Part shown: positions 22,460-36,459 of the stretch, piece after piece
How the letters are laid out: every line of letters starts with the position of its first letter
Position numbering within the stretch: the first letter of the stretch is position 1
Origin: Chamaea fasciata
Taxonomy: Eukaryota > Chordata > Aves > Passeriformes > Sylviidae
Direction: 5' to 3'
Assembly: GCA_029207755.1 (NCBI GenBank)
Contig: JARCOQ010000016.1
Span: 16,699,307 to 16,763,306 of the forward strand
Length of the DNA stretch: 64,000 nucleotides
Translations under genes and position numbers: made by a program
The notes under the pieces: model-generated
The model's input: only the letters and a program-made list of their open reading frames with translations
What the model was told of the DNA's origin: nothing
The model's database searches: none

Positions 22460-24333
22460 GACAAACTCTCCAAAGAAGCAACTGCTCATCGGCAGCAACT
22501 GAAGCTCCCCCTCCCTGAACATGCCTCTGTGAAACTTGGGCTGTCAGTTAACCCACCCGAGAGGAATGTGAGGTAGGATTGGATGCGCTCTCAGACTAGC
22601 GGGAGGAAAACGGATACTGGAGGAGCACTGATACTGGACAGAAAGAACCCACACTCAAAGCCAACAAAGCCACTCTGTTGAGAAGCAACTCTGAGTGGGT
22701 AACTGTAGCCAATGAGCATTGATTCCTTTGTTGGCTAAAATGCCTAAATAGCAAAAAGGTTTGAATGCCTGGGGGAACCACACCAGCAAGAAGACCAGGG
22801 TGAAGAAAAGATGCAAGAGGATGCTTTCTGGATCCAAGTGCGGTGATAGCTTTCTACTTCAACTGTCTCACTCTTTCTCTCCCTCTGGCCCTCCTCTCTT
22901 TCCTATTTCTATCTCTCTACCTCATGCTTACTGTTAAAGAAAATCCATGCTATTGACTTCGGCACATGCCTCTTACCTTCAGGTAGAGGCATGTGCCAAT
23001 AATCGGATCATAAAAGACGTGCTGGTACAACAGACTGCTGCTGTGAGGGGGTGAGATGTGCAATTGATCCTTGGCCCAGGGATTGGCACTGGAGAAGGCA
23101 GATGCAGCTCTTCCCTTCCCTGGAGTGTTTGTGCATTGGTCTTACACGCCACTCCTATGTGGAAGGGAGCAACAGAGGTTCGTCGATGTTCACGGATGGA
23201 AAAGAACGGCAAAAAGCAAAAGGGTCCAAAAAAACCTCACCGCTTTTTATTAACAAACTACACACTCAGCATGGCAATTGGTATATGTTTTGCCACTACC
23301 TTCTAATAATAAGACAGAAGACTAAAAGAAAAGAGGGAAGAAGAAGGGAAAGAGGAATCGCGTAGGAGAGGAAAGAAGATTAAAGTCCTGGGTCCAGCAC
23401 CGATCCAGCCAACAGGTGTCCAGGGTCCTGAGAGAATGCCACCCGGCCTCTGTGGTGGTACATTTTTCTAGGTAAGTTTTCCCCATTCTGGGATTAGGCT
23501 CCTCACTCTTCGTACAAATGAGTTGGCATGTGCAGCCTAGTATTCTAGACTTTTCTGGAAATGGGCTGGGGGGCTTTGGGTTTGTTTTCTTTTTTTTTTG
23601 TGGTCTTGATTCTCCATCTATTGGTCTTGCTTGCTCCTTGACCCCACTCCTGCACTTAAGCTGTTCTTTATGTTGTGTGGTCACTACAGACTGGAACAGG
23701 AACTTCAGCTCCAGAATGGGGCTGGCCTACGTTCAATACAGCTCCCCTTTCCAGGCACATGCTGTTATAACTCGTTTGCTTGATGGCTGTTGGTGTTCAG
23801 GGCACAGCAGTGCATGAACTCTTTACTGCTTAGGTTTCTACATGGGCCAAAAAACCCAGTTGCCATCTGATGGGGACAAAAACCATCCTTAGGGCACAGA
23901 GCAGAATGAAGGGCTTCACATTTTTGATGACAGGGCAACATCTGCACCCTTCTTTTCTTTTCTCTTGTTTTCCTAGTGTTGTGTTTCTTGAACTTGTTTT
24001 TGCAAACTTAAGGTGCCAGATGCTACTCTTCCGCTGTAGACGTACCAATAGCTGCGGGGAAGGCATTGATCTGTACGGAAGGGAGTGTGAAGCCAAATTC
24101 TTCCTAGATGAGTATGAAGGGATCCCTGACTGCTTCAGGACTGCTTGGGCAAAATCAAGCCAGCGGGATTTTAGAGAATTTGGATGCAAATTTGTCGCAG
24201 AGCAGAAAATACAGATCTCCTTTTGAGTTTGCTTCCAATTTAATTCCGTTTAATGCAATTCAAATTAATAGAACTCAGAAGGAAAGGGTTGTGGTCTACT
24301 ATAGCCTGAACTGCAGCTGGTCCATTTTGCCGT

Positions 24334-26593
24334 TCAAACAATTTTTCCCTTTAGGTACAGCAAGATCTCCTTCAGCAGATTAAAGAATTGGAGCAGCTTT
24401 GCCCGAGGAACTGGACAGGGTTGAGTTGGTCTTGGAGGTAGTGTCTGCAGGGGGGTTGAGGTGTAGGCTGGTGCTGGCGTAATTCCTGGTACTGGCCTTC
24501 TTCCCACTGTAGTCCGGATCCAGTCGTAGTAGTACTGAGTGGAGCTGGAGACTGCAGGCCGTTTAGGTCTAGCACAGCCTACTCCCCAGCTGGTCACACC
24601 AATTTGCCAGAAGAAGCCGGCATGCTTATCTTGGCAGACAAGAGGCCCCCCGCTGTCACCCTGGAGCAGAGCAGAGAGGATTAAGGTGCCTCTGTGTGCC
24701 CCTGTCAGCAGTCGGAGTTGGTTGCTTTACTCTCTTCAACCCCTGCCAGAAGAACTGGACTCCTGGCTGAGCAAGGCCCTGCTCAAGTGCTGGAACCTGT
24801 AGAACCTCAGCACCCTTGGGAGCAGGTTGGGGGCCTGTCAGGTGAGGCTCTCTGTCTCCCCTGTGCTTGGATGCTTCAGGGTTAGCATCTGGACCCCACA
24901 GAGCAAGGACCCACGGATGGGAAAGAGGGCAGAAGCTTCAGCGGCAGTGCAGAGCTGGGGCTGGGAGAGCAACTGGTCAGGGAAAGCACGCGCTGGGCTG
25001 TGCTTGGGTGCTGGGATGAGGCTGCCTACACTGCTGGGGGCTGGGGGACTCGGCATGCTCCTACCTGGCAGGTGCCAACACCGCCCTGGCCAGCACACAC
25101 GTGGAAGTCATAGATGTACCCATGCAGCCACTCACTACTGTTGCAGAGCTGGTTAGGGACCACTTGCACCTTGGCCTGCTGCAGGATATCTCTACCTGAA
25201 GCTGTGAGCAGAGAAAGGAATGAGCTCCCAGCAGCTCTTTGCCCGTGTGTTGAAGTTTTTCCCTAGAGGCTTGCTGGCCTCTAGAGAGGTGTTGGGAGTG
25301 CTGTGTCGCTGCTGTGTGGCATTGGGCAGCAGGCCAGGCCAGAGGCATATGTCCCACGGCCTAACTCTGCTGTCAGGAAGGCCCAGCCGTCTCTCCCTGG
25401 TGGGCCAAGCTTGCCCTCAGGGTCCAGATCCTTTATGGGAACTCACTCACATTTCACGATTCTGTCACCCCAGCCAGCAACGTAACAGTTTTTCAGCTCC
25501 GACACTTTCACTGCAGGACCAGGCAGGCAGGCGGTCTGAATGGTGGAGCTGCACTGGACTGGCCGATCCAGTTCCAGCAAGGCGATGTCGTTATACTCAA
25601 GGTCAGGGATGTATTTTTCATGAATAATCAGCCGCTTAATCCGGCGCACTTCCACACCAGGGCCCGACTGGCCCAACGAGGTGGCCCCAAGAACGATGGC
25701 CCACTCGCTGATGGGACTGGAAGGCAGATGGAGAGAGGGGTGAGGGCGAGTAGAATCACGTGCTGTAACACCCCAGCCCTTCCTGCCTTCTGCTTCCTGA
25801 GGCAGAGAGGAAAACAGCACTCCACAGAGTGAAAGTAGGCTTGAGCTATATTGAGCTGCAGGCTGCTAGGAAGCGGTGGCATGAACCCAGTCGTCTCCCT
25901 GAGCAGTCTCTCAGCTGGGCCCTGCAATGTCCTGGCACTAGGCACATGCAAGGAAATGGGATGGGAATAGCATGCACTGGTGGTGTGGGGATATCCCTGT
26001 GCCCAGGTCCGACTTACTTTGTGATGTTGACAAAGCAGTGGGCAGCTGAGAGCAGCCACTTTGCGCTGATGAGGGTCCCTCCACAGATATGCACAGATAC
26101 CGGTGGTTTCCAGATGCAGCGGATACTGGCGATCCCAGCCCAGGCCCCAGACCCTGGCATGACATCTGTGCCACCCACAACGCGTGATGAGCTGAAGGTA
26201 GTACCCATGGGCCGCAGCCCACAAGTCTGTCTGGAAGCAGAAAGTCGTTAGTGTCCCATGAGAAGGCCTGCTGCTGTGCTGAAGGTCAGCCAGCTTCCCT
26301 CCTCACAAGGCTCTGGTTGCAAAGCCAGCAGGGAGCTGCCTGGGATGTCCACATGTTTGCCCATTTCTGCTTTAGCCCCTTAGACAACTGGTGCCAGCAG
26401 CCTGGCCAGTGGTGATAAACGGAGACTCCCACCTACTTTGGGAACTGCTGTGGCCACAGGTGGCAAGCGGGCACCCACAGGGAAGCCCCTAAGCCTTTGC
26501 CCGGGCCCCCAAAGAGCCTGAGGCTACTTACCCACAGGCGCCATGTGCAGGCCCGCACAGAGCCAGTAGGATGAGGATGCACAACAAAATCAT
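24334..26593 (-). CDS. Acrosin-like serine protease, unit 3 copy
   Basis: Exons: 26532-26593, 26018-26230, 25451-25716, 25065-25201, 24334-24660. The frame is intact with the same triad and the same G223/A262 pocket. In exon 4, codon 221 shows a silent change (GGC to GGT). The octamer upstream is changed to AAGCAAAT. Confidence 0.93.
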
Positions 26594-26788
26594 TGCCGTC
26601 ACAGCTGCAAGTCAGCTGCAAGGAGAGAGAGCTTGACACCTCCAGGGCAGCTGCCAACGTAATGCCAACAGAATTTGCTTTGCCGCAGTGCCCTCGGCCC
26701 TAGGCCTGATGTCACAGAGGGACTGGTTCCATGTTCCAGACACGGTGCTGGCCGCTGCAGGCAGGGGGGAAGGGCAATTTAGAGGCCT

Positions 26789-26967
26789 AAAACCACAGAA
26801 AGGTCTGGATTGGAAGGTACCTTAAGGACTGACTAGTTTCAAACCCCAACCATGCACACAGAGGCCTTCCACTACACCAGGTTGCTCAGAGTCCCATCCA
26901 AGCTGGCCTCAAATGGTAAAAGGAATGGGGCATCCACAGCTTCTCTGGGAAACATGTGCCACTCTTG
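26789..26967 (-). mobile_element. CR1 3'-end fragment, unit 3
   Basis: Same fragment as in unit 1, same position relative to the protease gene. Confidence 0.84.
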
Positions 26968-28839
26968 TGCTAATGATACAAGATTTTGCTTGACATCCAA
27001 AACTGCAGAATTGGCAGTAACAACAATTCAAAGCAACACACATTCTGATTTTTAAAAAGTTTGTGACATTGCAGGACTACTACTGTAGCAATCCACATCA
27101 CTCACTAATCTCCTTGGGGCTATATGGGCACTGCATAAGATCTTCTTCAGGCTAGCTGTGCTAGCCGTTCTGAGAGAAAGTGGCATTGTTTAGCAAGACC
27201 GCCTTTTTCCAGACCTTTTGTGACTTTTTTTTTTTCTTTTTTCTTTTTTTTTTTTAAATTTCAGGCCATTTAAGCCCATAATTTAGCTAAATGCATCTTC
27301 CTTAGAGGGATCCTGCCTTTGGAAATGGAAGTGTGGGAGAAGAAAGCAGTCTATCCTTATGCAGAGGTGAAACAGGTGTTTCTCTTCCATGGCTCTGGGC
27401 AAGCCTGCACAGACCTAAGGGTAAGGGCCTAGCCCAGTGTTTATGGCGGACCTGGTACACCCCTGATGCCCGCTTTGACTGTGAGCATGATAGTCACAGT
27501 AACAGGATGGAGTTTTGTCTTCTAATCCCAGGTGGGTAGAGCTCATCCTCAGGACCACGTAGGATGACCAACACATCCTTCATGACTCGTTCTCTGAGCT
27601 GGATGAGATCTGTATGAAAGAGGCTGAAGATGCCGAGTGCAAAGAAATGGCAAGGTAAATCCCTGCTGCCGGCTGCGATGGGAGAGAAGTACCCATGCTG
27701 GCAATACCCTCGGGCTCTGCCTTCTGCTCTCTGGAACACTTTCTGCAGCTGCTGATGGAAGCAGCCTTCTCCTCTTGCCAGCCCAGAGCTTTAGCAATGC
27801 AATTGGAGACCTGGAGCTGAAGAGGAGATGAATGACAGTATCAAGTGAAGGATCATGCCCTATGTGGCTACTCTCTCCTTGCACAGCCTCTGAACTGAGG
27901 AGCTGCACCACAAATGAAAGGATGCTGCTGGACAATTGTGCCAACAGCATCAAAGACACTGAAGGTAACGCGGGAGCCACATCCCTCTGGGAGTGGCCGA
28001 GCTTGGTTTGTCGCATGGCCCTTCACTCCCAAATCAACCTTGCCCCGAAGATGCATCCTTTTTCACAAGTCCCATTGGATCTTTAAATTCTGTAGTCATC
28101 ATCTCTCTAGTATTGCGAAGGCTGGCTCATTAAGTCAATTCCTAAGGCATCCAAGGAAACATTTGCTTACCACACTTCAGCCTATTAGTCGGCATTTTGT
28201 ACAGTCCCTAACACTTGGTGGCCTACAGCTGCTAGTCTCGTTTCCTAAGTACTGCTTAGTTATACAAAGAATTCCATAGTCCTGCATTACCTGGGTTAGT
28301 TGGAACAGTTCAAGTTTTTGTCCTGCACCTATGGCTAAGCTTAACTAGCCAGAATAGCTAGGCATGCTCACACGAGCGACACCCAAGGTTTTCTGCCTCT
28401 CATGCTGGAGTGGCAGTCCTCACCTTCCCTTGGAGGCTTTCTCATAGCCCTCCTAACACTGGGGTTTCTGCTCTTTGTCTTGCACTGACACCTCATCCTT
28501 TTCTTGACCCTCACCCTGCCTTAAGCCCATGTCCAGCATGAGCCTTGCCAGCCAAGGCTGTCTACCTTGCACCGGGTCTTAGCCATTTCAGTCTTCATCA
28601 ATTCCCAAGACATTCAAAAAACAGGAGAATTGTATTGATGCATTTCTCATGGAAGGAGGAGATGACTCCAGTACAACTTATGAATAGGGGTGGAGACTCC
28701 CTAACAGAAAAACAATTTTACAACCTCTACTACTGACAGAACAGAAGTATGCATATGCAACAAACGGTCAAATGCACAAAAACTCCCCAACTTTCCAGAT
28801 TTTCTTGGTACACTTTCCTGTCTCAAACTCAGCTCTATG

Positions 28840-29450
28840 TTATTGCTTCATAGTTGTTCCTAAAGCATTTCAATAGGGTTCTGTATATTCCTCCAGGAGA
28901 GGCTGCAGCACCTGCACCATGACCTCCCCATCTGGACCGCAGAGGCACAGGGCATACAAGATGCTGTTCTCTGCTCTCACTGCCAGCCACCGCTGGGACC
29001 CATAGATTGCCTCCAGCCTCTGGCGCAGCCAGGGCAGCATAGGGTCAAGAACATGCTCTTCTTTTTGGAAAAGTTCTGCCCAGACCTTGGCAGCAGGCTA
29101 CCCACAGCCTCTGCCCCTGCAGGCCCCTGCTCAGCTGGGGAAGGTGTCCCTTGCACAGGAAGCGCTCCTGGGCGCTGGCAGCTGTTTCCATCCAGGAGGC
29201 CAAGAGATCTTTCTGCCTCTCTCTTGGTCTCTGGTGATTCTCCCTGGGGTGTGATGACACACTCGAGGTATTTTTGTTCCCGCAGAGAAAACCTGGCAGA
29301 CTCTATCAATCTTCTGCAGAGTGGGCACTCTGCTTTCTTCTCTGCCCAACGCAGCATGCAGCCCATGCAGAACTCATGGCCACAGGGTATGGCATAAGCA
29401 ACACCCTCTTGCTCATCATGACAAATGGGGCAGCTGCACTCTGTCCCCAT
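28840..29450 (-). pseudogene. RING-finger gene, unit 4 copy: frameshifted
   Basis: All eight zinc ligands are present; residue 52 is Ala, as in unit 1. It has the same frame break after codon 125, with the short-frame stop at 28977 and the long-frame stop at 28840. Sharing Ala52 with unit 1 while sharing C23 with the others fits exchange between units. Confidence 0.65.
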
Positions 29451-30176
29451 GGCTCTGTCTGTTCTCCGTGGCAATTCAGGGAGTCCTGAGAAGCTGCTCC
29501 CCATCACTGGCACTACCAAAGAATCTCACACACTGCAACAAAATGGAGAAACCTTGGTCTCTTCCTGTCCCAAGGAGCAGATGAAAAAATGCCCAAGCCC
29601 CTGGACAAGGATATCCTCCTGACTCCTCAAGCCCTAATGACCTTCTCACTACCACCCTGGGGAGACTCAGCCTTCAAGGTCTTACAGGCATGCTTGACAG
29701 GCTGTGACTTTCCTGAGAGCGTGGAAAGATGGTCTCGGGCAGCTGAAATCGTGTAGGGTTGAGACTCCTGTCTGTGAAAAACAGGTGTTGGGATTAAGTG
29801 GTTCAACAATTTGGAGGTCCTGAATTTTTAATTAAATCTCTGGAGGCTGGATTTTTCCTTTCTTTCTATCTTTTTTAAGTTCACTCTTGAATCAGAAAAT
29901 GTTATTCATTGAATGCAGTTTTTATAAGGGGGAGGTTCTCTTCCAAAGTAAACGCTGTGGGCAAAAATTTAATATGGCCTTAGCAGGCACTGGCGCACGT
30001 CAGTTGGGTATGCTGGTCAAGCATCACCTCTGCAGGTGATCTCTAGGGAAGAGTAGATGCGTGGCTTTGCTCCCCGCTGATGACTCTTAGGGGCTCTAAG
30101 AACCTATGCACCCTTGATGACCAGAGCTGCATAAGATATTGCAAGACACTTAAAGAGCAGAATTGCCTTAAACACC

Positions 30177-31951
30177 AATCACAGAACCACAGAATCGACT
30201 AGGTTGGAAAAAAACCATCTGAGACCATTGAGTCAAACCTATGACTCAACACCACCTTGTCAACCAGACCACAGCACTAAAAGCCATGTGCTATCTTTGC
30301 TTAAACACCTCCAGGTGACTCCACCGCCTCCCTGGGAAGCCTATTCCAATGCCCAAAATCACCCTTTCTGTGAAGAATCTTCTTCTCAATGTCCAGTCCC
30401 AACTTCCTGTGGTACAGCTTAAGACTTTGTCGGCTTCTCTTGCTGCTTGCCTGGGAGAAGAGACTGACCCCCACTGGGCTATACCCTCCTTTCGGGGACT
30501 TATAGAGGTTGGTACGCTCACCCCTGAGCCTTCTCTTCTCCAAGCTAAGCAACCCCAGCTCCCTCAGCTGCTCCTCATAAGACATGTGTCCCCAGACCAT
30601 TCACTATCCTTGTTGCCCTCCTCTGGACCCATTTGAGCATCTCAACGTCCTTCTTAAACTGAGGAGCCCAGAACTGGACGCAGCACTCAAGGTGCGGCCT
30701 CACCAGTGCTGACTACGGGGGAAGAATGACCTCCCCGCTCCTGCTGGCCACACCATTCCTGATCCAGGCCAGGATGCCATTGGCCTTCTTGGCCACCAGA
30801 GCGCACCGCTGGCTCACGTTCAGCTGCTGTCTCCAGTACCCCCAGGTCCCTTTTCTGCCTGGGCACTGTCCAGCCACACCAACCCCAGCTTGTGGTGCTG
30901 CAGGGGCTTGCTGTGATTCAAAGGCACGACCTGGCACTTGGACTTGTGAAACCTCCCATTGTTGGATTCAGCACACCTATCCAGCCTGTCCAGGTCCCTC
31001 TGCAGAGTCCTCCTACCCTCTAACAGAGCAGTGCTTGCTCCCAGCTTGGTGTCATCTGCAAGGTGATCCCCTTGTCCGGATCATCAGTGAAGATATTTAA
31101 ACAAGACTGGTCCCAACACAGACCCCTGGGGGGCTGCACTAAGTGACTAGCCCCCGTCTGGATGCAGGACCATTCACCTCCAGTCTCTGGGCCTGGCCAT
31201 CCAGCCAGTTCTGAACACGGCTCCTGCCCAAGCTGTGGGCTACCAGCTTTTCCAGGAGTGCGCTACGGGAGATGGGGTAAGAGGCTTTGCTGAAGGTCAG
31301 GTATACAACATCCACAGCCTTCCCGTCATCCACCTGGCGGGTCAGCTGGTAACAAAGGGAGATCAGGTTGGTTAAAGCACAACCTGCCCCTCCTAAATCC
31401 CTGCTGGCTGGGTCTGATCCCTCAGCTGTCCTGTAGGTGCTGCGTTATCGCACTTAAGATGATCTCTTGTTTAACCTTACTGAGTACCAAGGTCAGGCTG
31501 ACAGGCCTGTAGTTTCCCATGTGCTCCTTATGGCCCTTCTTATGGATGAGCATCACGTTGGCCAGCCCAGTCGTCTTGTTACCCAGGACTGATGGTAAAT
31601 GATGGAAAGCGTCTTGGTGAGGTCTTCTGCCATCTCCTGCACCACCCTAGGATGAATCCTGTCTGGTCTCATCGACTTGTCAGCATCTAAGTGGCTCACA
31701 TGGTCACTAACTACTTTCTCCAGGATAACAGGAGAGGCTGTTCTGTTCCCTGCTCCCCATCTACGAGTTCAGGAGGCCAGTTGCCTTGAGGACAACCCGT
31801 CTTTTTGTTGAAAACTGAAGCAAAGAAGATGCTCGGGACCTCAGCCTTTTCCTCATCTTTGATAACTATATTCCCTCCCTTATGCAATAAAGATGAGAGG
31901 TTCTTGCCCCTCCAAGATGCATTAAGATTATTGAAAGGCTTTGCCCACTGT
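30177..31951 (-). mobile_element. CR1 LINE remnant, unit 4
   Basis: Same insertion. It has the ccccagacc allele (one extra C, shared with units 1 and 5), which breaks the terminal open stretch. Several private variants are shared only with unit 5. Confidence 0.87.
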
Positions 31952-33825
31952 GACAAACTCTCCAAAGAAGCAACTGCTCATCGGCAGCAACTGAAGCTCC
32001 CCCTCCCTGAACATGCCTCTGTGAAACTTGGGCTGTCAGTTAACCCACCCGAGAGGAATGTGAGGTAGGATTGGATGCGCTCTCAGACTAGCGGGAGGAA
32101 AACGGATACTGGAGGAGCACTGATACTGGACAGAAAGAACCCACACTCAAAGCCAACAAAGCCACTCTGTTGAGAAGCAACTCTGAGTGGGTAACTGTAG
32201 CCAATGAGCATTGATTCCTTTGTTGGCTAAAATGCCTAAATAGCAAAAAGGTTTGAATGCCTGGGGGAACCACACCAGCAAGAAGACCAGGGTGAAGAAA
32301 AGATGCAAGAGGATGCTTTCTGGATCCAAGTGCGGTGATAGCTTTCTACTTCAACTGTCTCACTCTTTCTCTCCCTCTGGCCCTCCTCTCTTTCCTATTT
32401 CTATCTCTCTACCTCATGCTTACTGTTAAAGAAAATCCATGCTATTGACTTCGGCACATGCCTCTTACCTTCAGGTAGAGGCATGTGCCAATAATCGGAT
32501 CATAAAAGACGTGCTGGTACAACAGACTGCTGCTGTGAGGGGGTGAGATGTGCAATTGATCCTTGGCCCAGGGATTGGCACTGGAGAAGGCAGATGCAGC
32601 TCTTCCCTTCCCTGGAGTGTTTGTGCATTGGTCTTACACGCCACTCCTATGTGGAAGGGAGCAACAGAGGTTCGTTAATGTTCACGGATGGAAAAGAATG
32701 GCAAAAAGCAAAAGGGTCCAAAAAAACCTCACCGCTTTTTATTAACAAACTACACACTCAGCATGGCAATTGGTATATGTTTTGCCACTACCTTCTAATA
32801 ATAAGACAGAAGACTAAAAGAAAAGAGGGAAGAAGAAGGGAAAGAGGAATCAGGTAGGAGAGGAAAGAAGATTAAAGTCCTGGGTCCAGCACCGATCCAG
32901 CCAACAGGTGTCCAGGGTCCTGAGAGAATGCCACCCGGCCTCTGTGGTGGTACATTTTTCTAGGTAAGTTTTCCCCATTCTGGGATTAGGCTCCTCACTC
33001 TTCGTACAAATGAGTTGGCATGTGCAGCCTAGTATTCTAGACTTTTCTGGAAATGGGCTGGGGGGCTTTGGGTTTGTTTTCTTTTTTTTTTGTGGTCTTG
33101 ATTCTCCATCTATTGGTCTTGCTTGCTCCTTGACCCCACTCCTGCACTTAAGCTGTTCTTTATGTTGTGTGGTCACTACAGACTGGAACAGGAACTTCAG
33201 CTCCAGAATGGGGCTGGCCTACGTTCAATACAGCTCCCCTTTCCAGGCACATGCTGTTATAACTCGTTTGCTTGATGGCTGTTGGTGTTCAGGGCACAGC
33301 AGTGCATGAACTCTTTACTGCTTAGGTTTCTACATGGGCCAAAAAACCCAGTTGCCATCTGATGGGGACAAAAACCATCCTTAGGGCACAGAGCAGAATG
33401 AAGGGCTTCACATTTTTGATGACAGGGCAACATCTGCACCCTTCTTTTCTTTTCTCTTGTTTTCCTAGTGTTGTGTTTCTTGAACTTGTTTTTGCAAACT
33501 TAAGGTGCCAGATGCTACTCTTCCGCTGTAGACGTACCAATAGCTGTGGGGAAGGCATTGATCTGTACGGAAGGGAGTGTGAAGCCAAATTCTTCCTAGA
33601 TGAGTATGAAGGGATCCCTGACTGCTTCAGGACTGCTTGGGCAAAATCAAGCCAGCGGGATTTTAGAGAATTTGGATGCAAATTTGTCGCAGAGCAGAAA
33701 ATACAGATCTCCTTTTGAGTTTGCTTCCAATTTAATTCCGTTTAATGCAATTCAAATTAATAGAACTCAGAAGGAAAGGGTTGTGGTCTACTATAGCCTG
33801 AACTGCAGCTGGTCCATTTTGCCGT

Positions 33826-36085
33826 TCAAACAATTTTTCCCTTTAGGTACAGCAAGATCTCCTTCAGCAGATTAAAGAATTGGAGCAGCTTTGCCCGAGG
33901 AACTGGACAGGGTTGAGTTGGTCTTGGAGGTAGTGTCTGCAGGGGGGTTGAGGTGTAGGCTGGTGCTGGCGTAATTCCTGGTACTGGCCTTCTTCCCACT
34001 GTAGTCCGGATCCAGTCGTAGTAGTACTGAGTGGAGCTGGAGACTGCAGGCCGTTTAGGTCTAGCACAGCCTACTCCCCAGCTGGTCACACCAATTTGCC
34101 AGAAGAAGCCGGCATGCTTATCTTGGCAGACAAGAGGCCCCCCGCTGTCACCCTGGAGCAGAGCAGAGAGGATTAAGGTGCCTCTGTGTGCCCCTGTCAG
34201 CAGTCGGAGTTGGTTGCTTTACTCTCTTCAGCCCCTGCCAGAAGAACTGGACTCCTGGCTGAGCAAGGCCCTGCTCAAGTGCTGGAACCTGTAGAACCTC
34301 AGCACCCTTGGGAGCAGGTTGGGGGCCTGTCAGGTGAGGCTCTCTGTCTCCCCTGTGCTTGGATGCTTCAGGGTTAGCATCTGGACCCCACAGAGCAAGG
34401 ACCCACGGATGGGAAAGGGGGCAGAAGCTTCAGCGGCAGTGCAGAGCTGGGGCTGGGAGAGCAACTGGTCAGGGAAAGCACGCGCTGGGCTGTGCTTGGG
34501 TGCTGGGATGAGGCTGCCTACACTGCTGGGGGCTGGGGGACTCGGCATGCTCCTACCTGGCAGGTGCCAACGCCGCCCTGGCCAGCACACACGTGGAAGT
34601 CATAGATGTACCCATGCAGCCACTCACTACTGTTGCAGAGCTGGTTAGGGACCACTTGCACCTTGGCCTGCTGCAGGATATCTCTACCTGAAGCTGTGAG
34701 CAGAGAAAGGAATGAGCTCCCAGCAGCTCTTTGCCCGTGTGTTGAAGTTTTTCCCTAGAGGCTTGCTGGCCTCTAGAGAGGTGTTGGGAGTGCTGTGTCG
34801 CTGCTGTGTGGCATTGGGCAGCAGGCCAGGCCAGAGGCATATGTCCCACGGCCTAACTCTGCTGTCAGGAAGGCCCAGCCGTCTCTCCCTGGTGGGCCAA
34901 GCTTGCCCTCAGGGTCCAGATCCTTTATGGGAACTCACTCACATTTCACGATTCTGTCACCCCAGCCAGCAACGTAACAGTTTTTCAGCTCCGACACTTT
35001 CACTGCAGGACCAGGCAGGCAGGCGGTCTGAATGGTGGAGCTGCACTGGACTGGCCGATCCAGTTCCAGCAAGGCGATGTCGTTATACTCAAGGTCAGGG
35101 ATGTATTTTTCATGAATAATCAGCCGCTTAATCCGGCGCACTTCCACACCAGGGCCCGACTGGCCCAACGAGGTGGCCCCAAGAACGATGGCCCACTCGC
35201 TGATGGGACTGGAAGGCAGATGGAGAGAGGGGTGAGGGCGAGTAGAATCACGTGCTGTAACACCCCAGCCCTTCCTGCCTTCTGCTTCCTGAGGCAGAGA
35301 GGAAAACAGCACTCCACAGAGTGAAAGTAGGCTTGAGCTATATTGAGCTGCAGGCTGCTAGGAAGCGGTGGCATGAACCCAGTCGTCTCCCTGAGCAGTC
35401 TCTCAGCTGGGCCCTGCAATGTCCTGGCACTAGGCACATGCAAGGAAATGGGATGGGAATAGCATGCACTGGTGGTGTGGGGATATCCCTGTGCCCAGGT
35501 CCGACTTACTTTGTGATGTTGACAAAGCAGTGGGCAGCTGAGAGCAGCCACTTTGCGCTGATGAGGGTCCCTCCACAGATATGCACAGATACCGGTGGTT
35601 TCCAGATGCAGCGGATACTGGCGATCCCAGCCCAGGCCCCAGACCCTGGCATGACATCTGTGCCACCCACAACGCGTGATGAGCTGAAGGTAGTACCCAT
35701 GGGCCGCAGCCCACAAGTCTGTCTGGAAGCAGAAAGTCGTTAGTGTCCCATGAGAAGGCCTGCTGCTGTGCTGAAGGTCAGCCAGCTTCCCTCCTCACAA
35801 GGCTCTGGTTGCAAAGCCAGCAGGGAGCTGCCTGGGATGTCCACATGTTTGCCCATTTCTGCTTTAGCCCCTTAGACAACTGGTGCCAGCAGCCTGGCCA
35901 GTGGTGATAAACGGAGACTCCCACCTACTTTGGGAACTGCTGTGGCCACAGGTGGCAAGCGGGCACCCACAGGGAAGCCCCTAAGCCTTTGCCCGGGCCC
36001 CCAAAGAGCCTGAGGCTACTTACCCACAGGCGCCATGTGCAGGCCCGCACAGAGCCAGTAGGATGAGGATGCACAACAAAATCAT
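33826..36085 (-). CDS. Acrosin-like serine protease, unit 4 copy
   Basis: Exons: 36024-36085, 35510-35722, 34943-35208, 34557-34693, 33826-34152. The frame and all key residues are kept, and I see no amino-acid difference from unit 2. The upstream octamer is changed as in unit 3. Confidence 0.93.
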
Positions 36086-36280
36086 TGCCGTCACAGCTGC
36101 AAGTCAGCTGCAAGGAGAGAGAGCTTGACACCTCCAGGGCAGCTGCCAACGTAATGCCAACAGAATTTGCTTTGCCGCAGTGCCCTCGGCCCTAGGCCTG
36201 ATGTCACAGAGGGACTGGTTCCATGTTCCAGACACGGTGCTGGCCGCTGCAGGCAGGGGGGAAGGGCAATTTAGAGGCCT

Positions 36281-36459
36281 AAAACCACAGAAAGGTCTGG
36301 ATTGGAAGGTACCTTAAGGACTGACTAGTTTCAAACCCCAACCATGCACACAGAGGCCTTCCACTACACCAGGTTGCTCAGAGTCCCATCCAAGCTGGCC
36401 TCAAATGGTAAAAGGAATGGGGCATCCACAGCTTCTCTGGGAAACATGTGCCACTCTTG
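36281..36459 (-). mobile_element. CR1 3'-end fragment, unit 4
   Basis: Same fragment as in unit 1. Confidence 0.84.

Larger units (their letters stand above)
18969..28460. repeat. Tandem array unit 3 (9,492 bp)
   Basis: Third unit, with the same order and orientation. It carries a 3-bp longer allele at about 24129 (shared with units 4 and 5) and the changed octamer region upstream of the protease gene (shared with units 4 to 6). Confidence 0.97.
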